This document shows, in pieces, positions 1 to 8,800 of a DNA stretch of 52,394 nt. The notes under the pieces were generated by a model. The model was not told the DNA's origin and did no database searches. It was given only the letters and a program-made list of their open reading frames with translations. Source of the DNA: Sphingomonas sp. AR_OL41 (lineage in GTDB: Bacteria > Pseudomonadota > Alphaproteobacteria > Sphingomonadales > Sphingomonadaceae); contig NZ_JARYTI010000034.1 of NCBI RefSeq assembly GCF_029911635.1, positions 1-52,394 of the forward strand, read 5' to 3'. Position numbers and translations under genes: made by a program. Position 1 is the stretch's first letter. Each line of letters starts with the position of its first letter.

Positions 1-220
1 CGACGAGGCCGCCGACGCGCGGCGCGACCGCGCTCGAATCCGCATGGATATAGGCGTTGTCGGTGGTTTCGCTGCTGCGCGGCGCGGTCAGCCACAACAG
101 GCCGGCGACCGCGATCGCCACCGCCAGCGCACCCATGACCAGAGCATTGCGCGGCACGGCGAAGCGCCGGCGCAGCGGTGCGGCGACCGTCAGGCTGTCG
201 GCGACGAGCGGCGCGTTCAC
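1..220 (-). CDS. EmrA/HlyD-family efflux adaptor, N-terminal part (cut by window edge)
   Basis: Only the first 73 codons are inside the window, read leftwards from a GTG at 220. A short cytoplasmic tail is followed by one hydrophobic segment (about residues 25-44) and then TTDNAYIHADSSAVAPRVGG. That block is the hallmark of EmrA-type membrane fusion proteins, where the periplasmic lipoyl/hairpin region begins. The adaptor would link an inner-membrane transporter to an outer-membrane channel. Its start overlaps the stop of the thioesterase gene (GTGA), so translation is probably coupled. The natural partner is the DHA2 transporter at 1304-2905, which lies on the other side of the TetR gene and is transcribed the other way. 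The C-terminus and any outer-membrane factor are out of view. Confidence 0.85.
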   Translation of the reverse strand, partial: MNAPLVADSLTVAAPLRRRFAVPRNALVMGALAVAIAVAGLLWLTAPRSSETTDNAYIHADSSAVAPRVGGLV

Positions 221-657
221 TGGCTCAGCACCAGCAAGGTCGAGGTCGCCGAGGCGAGCAGCCGGCCCGACGCATCGGTCAGCTTGCCTTCCGCATAGGC
301 GATGCGCCGGCCGAACACGGTGACGATCCCCTCGGCGCGGACCTTGCCGGTGTCGGCGGTCATCGCGCGGTGATAGGCGACCTTGAGCTCGAGCGTGGTG
401 AAGCCCTGCCCAGCTGCGAGCTTCGCATAGGTCGCGATGCCACAGGCCGAATCGAGCAAGGTCGCGGCATAGCCGCCATGCACCTGCCCCATCGGATTAT
501 AGGCATGTTCGCCGGGCACGCCCTCGAACACCGCGCGCCCCTCCTCGACCTCGACCAGCGCGAAGTCGAGCGTGCGCCCGATCGGCGGCTGCCCGCCGCC
601 GGCGAGCATCGCGCGGACCTGTTCCAGCCCGTTCGGCGCGTCGCGACCGTCGCTCAT
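217..657 (-). CDS. PaaI-family (hotdog) thioesterase
   Basis: This 146-residue protein has the size of a single hotdog domain. It carries the PaaI-type signature PMGQVHGGYAATLLDSA near residues 55-72, with the HGG turn and the following Asp that in this family activates water at the acyl-CoA thioester. It likely hydrolyses aryl- or acyl-CoA thioesters in the cytosol; the substrate cannot be read from sequence. The ATG overlaps the TetR stop (ATGA) and its stop overlaps the adaptor start (GTGA), giving a tight three-gene minus-strand operon of TetR, thioesterase and EmrA. A thioesterase between an efflux regulator and an efflux adaptor suggests a role in handling an acyl or aromatic acid exported by the pump, which is inference. 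Confidence 0.85.
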   Translation of the reverse strand: MSDGRDAPNGLEQVRAMLAGGGQPPIGRTLDFALVEVEEGRAVFEGVPGEHAYNPMGQVHGGYAATLLDSACGIATYAKLAAGQGFTTLELKVAYHRAMTADTGKVRAEGIVTVFGRRIAYAEGKLTDASGRLLASATSTLLVLSQ

Positions 658-1247
658 GCCGCGTCCTCCAGCCCGTAATGCGCGACGATCGCCGCGCGCG
701 TCCGGGCGAGGATCGCATCCGACTGCGCGCCCGCGCCGACGCTGCGCGCCAGCGCCACCGCGCCGACCAGCTGCGCCATCAACGCGGTCGCCTCGCTTTC
801 CGGTTCGGCCACGCCGATCGCGTCGAGCACCGTCGCAATGCGTCCGTTCAGCGACGCGATGCCGAGGCCGAAACGCTCGCGCATCGGCGCCTCGGCGCGC
901 GCGAAATCACCCGAGAGCGCCGGCAACGGGCAACCCCGTTCGCGCGCATCGCGGTGCGCCGCCGACAAATAGAAGTCGACATAGGCACGCAGCGCGCCGC
1001 GCGGATCGTCGCTTGCCGCGAGCGGCGCCGCCCGCCTGCGCGCGCTGTCGAACATCTCGCCGATCGCCTCGACGACGAGCGCGTCCTTCGACGGAAAATG
1101 GGCATAGAAGCCGCCATGCGTCAGCCCCGCGCGCGCCATCACGCCCGCCACGCCGACCCCGTCCGGCCCCTTGGCGCGGATCTCGCGCGCCGCTTCCTTC
1201 AGCACCCGCGCCCGGGTCTCCGCCTTGTGGTCGTTCGTATAGCGCAC
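654..1247 (-). CDS. TetR-family regulator of the adjacent efflux genes
   Basis: This 197-residue TetR-type repressor has an N-terminal helix-turn-helix (about residues 8-55; GVGVAGVMARAGLTHGGFYAHF is the recognition region) and a C-terminal ligand domain. I place the start at the GTG at 1247 (VRYTNDHKAETR...), because AGGGAG lies about 7 bases upstream and family members begin just before the first helix. An upstream in-frame start at 1298 would run through the operator. The gene heads the minus-strand operon with the thioesterase and EmrA genes and is divergent from the DHA2 transporter. It probably represses both directions until a substrate binds. Confidence 0.85.
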   Translation of the reverse strand: MRYTNDHKAETRARVLKEAAREIRAKGPDGVGVAGVMARAGLTHGGFYAHFPSKDALVVEAIGEMFDSARRRAAPLAASDDPRGALRAYVDFYLSAAHRDARERGCPLPALSGDFARAEAPMRERFGLGIASLNGRIATVLDAIGVAEPESEATALMAQLVGAVALARSVGAGAQSDAILARTRAAIVAHYGLEDAA

Positions 1248-1260
1248 TTGCCGACTCCCT

Positions 1261-1277
1261 TTATATGACACATATAA
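1261..1277. promoter_or_regulatory. Palindromic operator in the TetR/MFS divergent promoter
   Basis: TTATATG-ACA-CATATAA is a perfect inverted repeat with 7-base arms and a 3-base spacer. It lies in the 56-base gap between the TetR GTG (1247) and the transporter GTG (1304), in otherwise GC-rich DNA. Its place and symmetry fit a TetR-family operator controlling both directions. Binding by the adjacent regulator is inferred. Confidence 0.55.
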
Positions 1278-1303
1278 TATAATCGCGGACGGAGACAAGA
1301 GCG

Positions 1304-2905
1304 GTGGCGACGAGTGCGATTTTCCTGAGCCCGCGCGCGCCCTTCGACCCGGCGGCGCTGGGCAATGCGCAGAAATATGCCATCTTCGCGGTGATGGCGT
1401 TCGGCCAGTTCATGGCGCTGATCGACATTCAGATCGTCGCCGCGTCGTTGAACGAGGTGCAGGCCGGGCTGTCGGCCGGGCCGGACGAGATCAGCTGGGT
1501 GCAGACCGCCTATCTGATGGCCGAGCTGGTGATGATCCCCTTCTCGGCCTTCCTCACCCAGGCGCTGTCGACGCGCTGGCTGTTCGCGCTGTCGGCCGGG
1601 CTGTTCACGCTGTCGAGCATCTTGTGCGGCGCGGCGTGGAGCATCGAATCGATGATCCTGTTCCGCGCCGTGCAGGGTTTCGTCGGCGGGGCGATGGTGC
1701 CGACGGTGTTCTCGACCGGCTTCGTGCTGTTCACCGGCAAGCAGCGCGCGATGATCCCGGCGATCCTCGGCATGGTCTCGGTGCTGGCGCCGACGCTCGG
1801 CCCGACGGTCGGCGGCTGGATCACCGATGCGCTGGGCTGGCGCTGGATCTTCTACATCAACGTCGTGCCGGGCGCGATCGTCACGTTGCTGTCGCTGGCG
1901 CTGATCCGCGTCGACGCGCCCAACCTGGCGATGCTCAGGCGGATCGACTGGGTCCATCTCGCCTCGATGGCGACCGCGCTCGCCGGCCTCGAATATGTTC
2001 TCGAGGAAGGGCCGAAGAATGACTGGTTCGGCGACACGACCATCCTGTGCGCGGCATGGGTGTCGGCGGTCGCCTTTCTGCTGTTCCTCGAACGCTCGTT
2101 CCGCTCGTCGGGGCCGATCGTGAAGCTGACGCCGTTCCGCAAGCCGACCTTCGCCTTTGCCTGCCTGTTCAACCTGGTGATCGGTTTCGGCATCTATTCG
2201 GGTACCTATCTCGTGCCGGTGTTTCTCGGCCGGGTGCGTGGCTACAACGCGTCGGAGATCGGCACGACGGTGTTCATCTCCGGCATCGCCCAGCTGCTCG
2301 GCGTGCCGATCGCCGCCGGCCTGTCGCAGCGCGTCGACCAGCGCATCGTCATCACCGCCGGGCTGACCTTGTTCGCCTTCGGGCTATGGCTGTTCAGCGC
2401 GATGACCCCCGATTGGGGTTTCGCCGCTCTATTCTGGCCGCAGGTCGTGCGCAGCTTTGCGATCATGTTGTGCATCGTGCCTTCGGTCGGGCTGGCGCTG
2501 GGCCATTTCGAGGGGCCCGAACTGCGTTATGCCTCGGGGCTGTTCAACCTGATGCGCAATCTTGGCGGCGCGATCGGCATCGCGGTGGTCAACACCTGGC
2601 TCGGCGACATGACGCGCTGGCACGCGCTGCGGCTGAACGAGGCGCTCGGCGCCTTGCCGCGCGCCGCCGGCGAGGCGTTCGCCGCGCTCACCCGCTATAT
2701 GCGCCAGGTCACGCCAGACCCGGTCCGTGCCGCGACGATGGCCGATGCGGTAATGACGCGCATCGTCGGCCGCGAGGCGCTGACGCTGGCGTTCGACGAC
2801 GTGTTCCGGCTGATGGCCTATCTGTTCCTCGCCGCGCTGGTGCTGGTGCCGTTCTGCACACCGCCCAAAGCGGGCGCGAGCGCGCCGCCGGCGGAGGCGC
2901 ATTGA
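1304..2905 (+). CDS. DHA2-family (EmrB/QacA-like, 14-TM) MFS efflux transporter
   Basis: This 533-residue, strongly hydrophobic protein has the length of 14-TM drug:proton antiporters. SWVQTAYLMAELVMIPF and the antiporter motif C region (LAPTLGPTVGGWITDALGWR) are characteristic of EmrB-type pumps. It should export hydrophobic compounds across the inner membrane with proton exchange and dock on an EmrA adaptor. The start is GTG at 1304 with GGAG at 1291-1294; no better start is visible. It is monocistronic and divergent from TetR-thioesterase-EmrA. EmrAB genes are usually adjacent and co-directional, so this split layout is less common. Confidence 0.9.
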   Translation: MATSAIFLSPRAPFDPAALGNAQKYAIFAVMAFGQFMALIDIQIVAASLNEVQAGLSAGPDEISWVQTAYLMAELVMIPFSAFLTQALSTRWLFALSAGLFTLSSILCGAAWSIESMILFRAVQGFVGGAMVPTVFSTGFVLFTGKQRAMIPAILGMVSVLAPTLGPTVGGWITDALGWRWIFYINVVPGAIVTLLSLALIRVDAPNLAMLRRIDWVHLASMATALAGLEYVLEEGPKNDWFGDTTILCAAWVSAVAFLLFLERSFRSSGPIVKLTPFRKPTFAFACLFNLVIGFGIYSGTYLVPVFLGRVRGYNASEIGTTVFISGIAQLLGVPIAAGLSQRVDQRIVITAGLTLFAFGLWLFSAMTPDWGFAALFWPQVVRSFAIMLCIVPSVGLALGHFEGPELRYASGLFNLMRNLGGAIGIAVVNTWLGDMTRWHALRLNEALGALPRAAGEAFAALTRYMRQVTPDPVRAATMADAVMTRIVGREALTLAFDDVFRLMAYLFLAALVLVPFCTPPKAGASAPPAEAH

Positions 2906-2951
2906 GGGCGGGCGACCTTACCTAACCCCGGGGAATGACCCGGCGGGTCGA

Positions 2952-3503
2952 TCAGCCCGTCGGCGCCCCCGCCCCATCTGATGGCGGATCGCACAGCCCC
3001 GAGCGGTTGAGCAATTCGGTCAGCTCCTGCACCGCCTTGCTGAGCGCGAGCACCTCGTTCTCGCGCAGCAGGTCGAGCTTCTGGTGCAGCGACTCGATCT
3101 CGAGCTCGGCCTTGATGTTGATCTGATAGTCATGCTCCGCCGCCAGCCGGTCAATGTCCTGCTGGCGGTTCTGGCTCATCATGATGAACGGCGCGGCGTA
3201 CGCCGCCTGGAACGACAAAGCGAGATTGAGCAGGATGAAGGGATAGGGATCCCAATGCTCGATCCAGGCGGTAATGTTGAGCGCGATCCAGAAGACCAGG
3301 ATCGTCGTCTGGATGATGATGAATTTCCACGAACCCATCGTCGCCGCGACCGTGTCGGCGATGCGCTGCCCGGCGGTCAGCGGGATCGCCGGCGGCGCGC
3401 CGGCACCCTGATCGGTGCGCGCGATACGGCGCAGGCGGCGCAGTTCGGCGAGCAGCTTCGCCTCGCCCTCGTGGATTTCGCTGCGTACGGTTTCGAGCGT
3501 CAT
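2952..3503 (-). CDS. DUF1003 membrane protein
   Basis: This 183-residue protein has two transmembrane helices (about residues 57-80 and 88-110) separated by WDPYPFILLNLALS. It continues with QAAYAAPFIMMSQNRQ and a charged C-terminal helix (LAAEHDYQINIKAELEIE...LHQKLDLL). This order is the DUF1003 signature. The function of DUF1003 proteins is unknown; the C-terminal part is predicted to be cytoplasmic and coiled. It faces the transporter gene tail to tail and has no partner gene on its own strand. Confidence 0.85.
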   Translation of the reverse strand: MTLETVRSEIHEGEAKLLAELRRLRRIARTDQGAGAPPAIPLTAGQRIADTVAATMGSWKFIIIQTTILVFWIALNITAWIEHWDPYPFILLNLALSFQAAYAAPFIMMSQNRQQDIDRLAAEHDYQINIKAELEIESLHQKLDLLRENEVLALSKAVQELTELLNRSGLCDPPSDGAGAPTG

Positions 3504-3628
3504 GCCGGCCCTGCCCTTCTGTTAGCCGCGCACGCTATCGCGGGAATGGCGGCAACCCAATGGCCTGCCGGTGAATTGTCCGTCATGCGCGGCAAGCGCC
3601 GCCCTGAGCCTCGCTCCCGGCGTCCCGG

Positions 3629-3694
3629 CCTTGTAATATCCCGCCACGATGTCGGCCCTGCCGATAAACGGTCGCCTGCCGCCCACAATGCCGC
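3629..3694 (-). pseudogene. Decayed fragment of an acyl-ACP/CoA ligase (Aas-like)
   Basis: Reading the minus strand gives GIVGGRRPFIGRADIVAGYY followed by KA. This aligns without gaps to GIDEGGRLSISGPNIMAGYY-KA of the aas gene (about 6263-6328). At base level, 3629-3694 and that part of aas agree at roughly three quarters of positions, in the same strand and register. No start, no SD and no further coding extension is visible on either side. It is a relic of a duplicated aas segment or of another AMP-ligase. It marks the left side of the accessory stretch that ends beside the intact aas gene. Confidence 0.55.
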
Positions 3695-4107
3695 CGCCGC
3701 GAGCCTGTCATTAGCTTCGGCTGTCGGCAGAACACCGTGAATGAAAAGTGACAGACGCTAGCCGGCGAGCCAATCGACACCCTAGTATCGAACGCTTGAT
3801 AGCTTGAATGTCGATGGATTCGCAATCCAAGTCGTATCTCACATGAGGTCGTTTGCAGTGGCGACCAACAGCGCTGCCACTCGTGGGATATCGGACTGAT
3901 TATCGCAATGGCCAAACATACAGGTCGTGACGAGATGGTCAGTACCCAACCCAATTTTTCAAGACGCGCTTATCAGAAAACCACTGAAAATGGACCATTT
4001 TTACGGGAACGGATCCAAAACAAGCGCAAAAATCTCGATTCATAGCAAAGCGCTTGGTTCGCACAGACAAGAGCGCTTGCCCAATAGCGCGGTTTAGTCT
4101 AGATACG
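3695..4107. other. Intergenic stretch, no convincing gene
   Basis: Between the ligase fragment and the hairpin at 4108 the composition falls clearly below that of the flanking genes, with runs of A and T. The short reading frames here have no SD, no recognisable domain and poor codon use. I see no tRNA, insertion sequence or intact gene. Confidence 0.5.
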
Positions 4108-4139
4108 ACAATGCCCGGGTGGTGAGACCCGGGCATTGT
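4108..4139. other. Strong 13-bp hairpin
   Basis: Bases 4108-4120 and 4127-4139 are perfect inverted repeats (ACAATGCCCGGGT and its complement) around a 6-base loop, GGTGAG. No T-run follows in either direction, so it is not a classical intrinsic terminator. It could be part of a small RNA or the end of a mobile element. Confidence 0.5.
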
Positions 4140-4213
4140 GTCCCACATCGCCTGCTTAGAGGGCAAAAAACGAGCGGAGGTTGCGAAGAAGATGACGGCG
4201 AGGAGATAGCCTG

Positions 4214-4309
4214 AGGGGTCGCTAGACCCTTATGTCAGGGCGATGACGACACCGCCGTCCGCAGGAGGTTCGCGCCCTGTGGACGGCTCCCTCAATACCC
4301 GGAAGGGTA
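4214..4309 (+). promoter_or_regulatory. Structured leader ahead of the 4325 gene
   Basis: Three consecutive inverted repeats precede the gene at 4325. GGGTC/GACCC lies at 4216-4229. An 11-base pair of arms with one mismatch lies at 4254-4264 and 4277-4287. TACCC-GGAA-GGGTA lies at 4296-4309 and abuts the SD-like AGGAG at 4309-4313. The last stem could occlude the ribosome site. It matches no riboswitch class that I recognise. Confidence 0.35.
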
Positions 4310-4324
4310 GGAGCTGTCAAGAAA

Positions 4325-4888
4325 ATGAATGCAGAATCCAGTGGGATAGACCCGTACGACGCGGTCTTAGCCGATCTCCGCGCGAAGCGTGAGCAGATCG
4401 ATCAAGCGATTTCCGTCATCGAAAATTTGCGGAGCGGGGTCCGCGCCGCGCACCCGTTCGCGCGCGTTGCCAGTGAATCGCACGCCAACGATCAGGGCAT
4501 TATCGAAACAGCGGGGATGTTTCTCGGAATGTCGATTGTCGATGCCTCGAAGAAACTCCTTGCCTTGCGAAAGAAGACCTTAGGCAATGTAGAAATCGCG
4601 CGCGAGCTGCAGGCGGGAGGGCTGGCATTTTCGGGTAGCGATCCAGTGAACGTAGTTGGATCGGTCTTGACTCGTCGATTCAATAACGTCGGCGATGTGG
4701 TAAAAATCGGCCGAGGCATTTGGGGTCTGAAGGAATGGTACCCAGGACGGACGTTTAAGCCGTCCGGGAAGGGTAGTGGCGGAAGCGCATCTAAGGAAAG
4801 CACAGATGAAGGTCAGCATTTGCTAATCGAGGATGTAGCTGGTGTAACGGTAAGCCCACCTACTTCACCTCCCATACCCGTTGCGTGA
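4325..4888 (+). CDS. Unknown protein with winged-helix-like C-terminal half
   Basis: The protein has 187 residues. The N-terminus (about 5-40, DPYDAVLADLRAKREQIDQA) is a charged amphipathic helix likely to form a coiled coil. Residues about 65-140 (SIVDASKKLLALRKKTLGNV, then EIARELQAGG, SVLTRRFNNV, GRGIWGLKEW) have the pattern of a HARE-HTH/winged-helix domain, ending in the typical GxGxWGLxEWYP. The tail is low-complexity. It could bind nucleic acid or act as an accessory specificity factor; no activity can be assigned. AGGAG lies 11 bases before the ATG. The next gene starts 8 bases after its stop, so the two are probably co-transcribed. Base use is less GC-rich than in flanking genes, suggesting transfer. 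Confidence 0.7.
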   Translation: MNAESSGIDPYDAVLADLRAKREQIDQAISVIENLRSGVRAAHPFARVASESHANDQGIIETAGMFLGMSIVDASKKLLALRKKTLGNVEIARELQAGGLAFSGSDPVNVVGSVLTRRFNNVGDVVKIGRGIWGLKEWYPGRTFKPSGKGSGGSASKESTDEGQHLLIEDVAGVTVSPPTSPPIPVA

Positions 4889-4896
4889 TCTAATTA

Positions 4897-5394
4897 ATGT
4901 CAGGAAATCCACTATATCCGGAGCGCTTGCGATCTGAGCGATTCTCGCAATGCGCTAAGCGTAGTATCGATTATTCCCCGGGGTTTATCGATCGAGGCCA
5001 GCGCATCGCACCTGGATCACAAGCAGAAAGTGATCTTAAAGAAGTAATCCGATTGCTCGGCGGCGGGAGCCTTTTGCCTGAAAAATTTTACCGCAACGGA
5101 GTCGGCCGCGACTACGATCAGCTTTTAGGCGATTATGGGATTAAGCATCTCCATCTCGGAGGCTCTACCGAAGATATTATTCTATTCCTTGTTGAATATG
5201 AAGATTCTGTTTTGCTTCTAGAAGTGAACGGCCACGAAGCATTTGCCACGAAACCTGTGGGCTCGGCTCTTCGAGCCTTGCATCGCAGCGCGCTTCAAAA
5301 TTTCGACTCTGCTTCGACACAAAATCGGGCTGCACGTTTGGCAGTCAAAGTGGGGCAAGTGGCTAAAGGACTGCTACCCCGGAGGCCGCGTTAA
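4897..5394 (+). CDS. Unknown protein, second gene of the accessory pair
   Basis: This 165-residue protein matches no family I can name. The centre (about residues 70-115) reads YDQLLGDYGIKHLHLGG, then DIILFLVEYEDSVLLLEVNG. That is an alternating beta pattern with a conserved-looking H-L-H and a strand ending in NGH, somewhat like small RelE/BrnT-type toxin folds, but the resemblance is only impressionistic. The C-terminus is basic. It follows the winged-helix protein after 8 bases, with no SD of its own, so coupling is likely. Its stop overlaps the stop of the opposite small gene by four bases. Composition is lower in GC than in neighbours. A two-gene defence or toxin-like module is possible but unproven. 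Confidence 0.6.
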   Translation: MSGNPLYPERLRSERFSQCAKRSIDYSPGFIDRGQRIAPGSQAESDLKEVIRLLGGGSLLPEKFYRNGVGRDYDQLLGDYGIKHLHLGGSTEDIILFLVEYEDSVLLLEVNGHEAFATKPVGSALRALHRSALQNFDSASTQNRAARLAVKVGQVAKGLLPRRPR

Positions 5395-5603
5395 CGCTTT
5401 AGGAGGCGTCGGATTATCTCGTCATCTGACATAACGGACAAATCGACACCATTACCGCCCGCATGCGCGAGAGCCTTTAGGCGTTCCAAATCGGCATCCA
5501 CGCCAGAAACGTCAGCTTGGGTTGTCCCAAAGGTAACGTGGACCGTGGTGCGCGGGCGCACGAGAGTTTCTGCATGCTGCATCATCATTCTCACAAGCGT
5601 CAT
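5391..5603 (-). CDS. Small hypothetical protein
   Basis: This 70-residue frame starts at ATG 5603, preceded by AAGGTGAG about 9 bases upstream. It converges on the preceding gene with overlapping stop codons. The sequence has a strand-like start (TTVHVTFGTTQADVSGVDAD) and a helical acidic-to-basic end (MSDDEIIRRLLKR). No family is recognised. The good SD and sensible protein composition favour a real gene, but its small size leaves doubt. Confidence 0.45.
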   Translation of the reverse strand: MTLVRMMMQHAETLVRPRTTVHVTFGTTQADVSGVDADLERLKALAHAGGNGVDLSVMSDDEIIRRLLKR

Positions 5604-5862
5604 ATGCGCCGACTCACCTTAACAATCAAGAAACAGAGTTGATCCATTTTTGAAAGCTGTTGAATCAGCTCCGACCGAGAGTGGATATGCGATATAAAAT
5701 AACGCCTCGCTGAGTCATCGCGAGATGGCCGCAGGAACCGGCCTGTCGAAGCACGCTAGAGAATGCGCTGCGCCATCTCGCCTATCGCAGTCATGCGACA
5801 TCGTAGCCCTAAGGCACCGACCCTAATGACACTCGTACAGTAGCGATGCAAAGTCGTCCCCC

Positions 5863-8800
5863 TCACCCCACCATCTCCCCCATCGTCACATAATCCAACT
5901 TCCCCGTGCCCAGCACCGGCAGCGCCTCGACCGCGCGGATGTCGCGCGGGATGGCGATTTCGGCGACGCCATTGGCCTTGGCCCAGCTCGACAGCGCAGC
6001 GAACTTCGCGTCGGGCGCGGTGGTGAACAGCACGAGCTGTTCGCCCTTGCGCGGATCGGGGCGGGTGACGACGGCATGGTCGAAGCCGGGCCACAAGGCG
6101 GCGGCATAGCTTTCGACCGCGGGCAGCGAGATCATCTCGCCGCCGATCTTGGCGAAGCGCTTGGCGCGGCCCCTGATCGCGACATAGCCGTCCGCGTCGA
6201 TCGCGACGATGTCGCCGGTGTCGTGCCACCCGCCTTCGGGCGGTTGCAGCAGGCCGGGCGCGTCGGCCTTGTAATAACCCGCCATGATGTTGGGCCCGCT
6301 GATCGACAGCCGCCCGCCTTCGTCGATGCCGGGCACTTGCTCCAGCCGCGCGGTGATGCCGGGGAGCAGCCGCCCGACCGTGCCGGCGCGGAAATGCATC
6401 GGCGTGTTGACCGCGATCACCGGCCCGGCCTCGGTCGCGCCATAGCCTTCGAGGATGCGCAGCCCGAACTTCTCGGCATAGACCTTGCGCGTCTCGTCGC
6501 GCACGCGCTCCGCCCCGGCGAAAATGTAGCGCAGCGCGTAGAAATCGTAACTGTGCGCCATCCGCGCATAGCCGGCGAGGAAGGTGTCGGTGCCGAACAT
6601 GATCGTCGCGTTGCTGTCATAGGCCAGCGCCGGCACGATGCGGTAATGCAGCGGGCTCGGATAAAGCAGCGTCTTGATGCCGCTCAGCACCGGCAGCAGC
6701 GTGCCCCCGGTCAGCCCGAAGCTGTGGAACACCGGCAGCGCGTTGAGCACGACGTCGGCACTGCTGAAGTCGATCCGCGCGGCGAGCTGCTGGCAATTGG
6801 CGAGCAGGTTGCGGTGGCTCAGCGCGACGCCCTTGGGCAGCCCTTCCGAGCCGCTGGTGAACAGGATCACCGCCGGCGCATTGGGGTCGATCGCCAGGCG
6901 GCGATGGTTGCGCTCGGCAAAGCGGGCGGCGATGAGCGCGCGCAGCTTCGCCGCCGCGCCGATGCCTGCGGCGATGTCTTCCAGGTAAAGGACGCGCCGG
7001 CCATCGGCGACCAGCCCCGCCAGCACGTCGCCGAGCTTGGCCTGTTCGACGAATGCGCGCGCGGTGACGATCGTGCGCACCTCGGCGGCGGTGCATGCCG
7101 CCTTCAGATTGGCGAGGCCGGCGGTATAGTTGAGCATCGCCGGCACGCGGCCGATCGCCTGCAGCGCGAAGAAGGTCACCACCACGCCCGCGACATTGGG
7201 CAGCAGCACGCCGACCGCCTCGCCCGGCACACTCGCCGCGCCGAGCGGCCGCGCCAGCGCGAGGCTGCCGGTGATCAGCTTGTTGTAGCTCAGCGGCACG
7301 CGCTTGATGTCCTCGACCACCCTGGCCTTGCCGCCATGGATGGTGCGCGCGTCGATCAGCGCACCGAACAGGCTGCGGTCGATGTCCGACGTGGCGAAGA
7401 TCATCTCGCTCATCTCGTCATAGAGCCGCCGCCCGGCGATCGCGCGGCGCGCGCGCGCCGACATCTCGCCCTCGATGACGAAGCGGCGCGGCGGCAGGAT
7501 CGTCAGGTGGATCTTGGGGAAGGTGCGCAGCCGCACCTTGCCGCGCAGATAGGAGAAGGGCGTGTATTGCGCGCCATCGATGCGCACCGGGATGATCGGC
7601 GCATCGGCCTTGTCGGCGACCATGCCGGGGCCGTCGAACACCTTCATCAGCGCGCCGGTCACGGTGATGCGGCCTTCAGGGAAGATCACCAAGGTACGCC
7701 CCTCGCGCACCGCCTTGACCATGCGCTTGGCCGACATCGGGTTGGCCGGGTCGACCGGAAAGGCATGGAACAGCTTGAGCAGCGGCTTGATCCACCAGCG
7801 CTGGCAGATCGCGGTGTGCACCGCGAAGGTCGGCTTGCCCGGCAGGAAGGCGGCGAGCAGCAGCCCGTCGATGAACGAGACATGGTTGACCACCACCACC
7901 GCGCGCGCGCCGGGCGCCGGCATGTTCTCCGCGCCGGTCAGCTCGATACGGTAGACCAGTTTCAGCGCGGTGCGGATCAGCGCCTTGAACACCGTCTCGG
8001 GCAGCAGCCAGCAGGCGATCAGCGCGACCGCCAGCGTCGAGAAACCCATCGCGCCGATCACGCCCTGCACCGACACGCCCGACGCCATCATGAAGGTGAC
8101 GATCGCCACGACCACCACCGTCACGGCCGAGTTGACGATGTTGTTGGCGGCGATGATGCGCGAGCGCTCGTTCGGCGGCGTCGCGGTCTGCAGGATCGCG
8201 TACAAGGGCACGATGAACATGCCGCCCGACAGCGAGATGGCGATGAGGTCGATCAGGATGCGCCAGTTGCCGCTGTCGGCGACAAAGGCGAACGGGCCGA
8301 CATTCCTGACGGCGGGCACATAATGGTGCGTCGACAGCCACAGGTCGATCATGCCGGCGGCCATCACCAGCGCCGAGACGGGGACATAGCGCGCCGACAC
8401 CTTGCCGCCGAGCAGCCGGTTGACCAGCAGCGAGCCAAGCGCGATCGCCACCGAGAACACCACGAGGAACAGGATCACCACGTCGCGCGTGCCGCCCAGC
8501 ACGGTCGCCACCAGCGGCACGAAATAACCGAGCAGGATCGCGCCGACCGCGAAGAACCAGCTGATCCCGAGAATCGACAGCCACACGCCCTCGCCGTCAT
8601 GCGCGGTCTTGAGCACGTGCCAGGTGCTGCGGAACGGGTTGCGGTCGATCCGCATGCCCGGCGCGGCCGGCGGCGCGGCGGGGATCGCCCAGCTGACCGC
8701 GAAACCGAGCACTGCCAGCGCGCACGCCGTCACCCCCGCTTCCCACGGCGCGAGCTTGCTGCCGAGCAGCTGCCCGCCGAGAATGGCGAGGAAGGTGCCG

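Noticed and set aside
3939..4166. Short minus-strand frame across the 13-bp hairpin
   Set aside because: No SD, no domain, and the strong hairpin interrupts it.
4108..5603. Idea that this stretch is a retron or other reverse-transcriptase system
   Set aside because: Hairpin RNA and small genes are present but no reverse transcriptase or effector enzyme is encoded.
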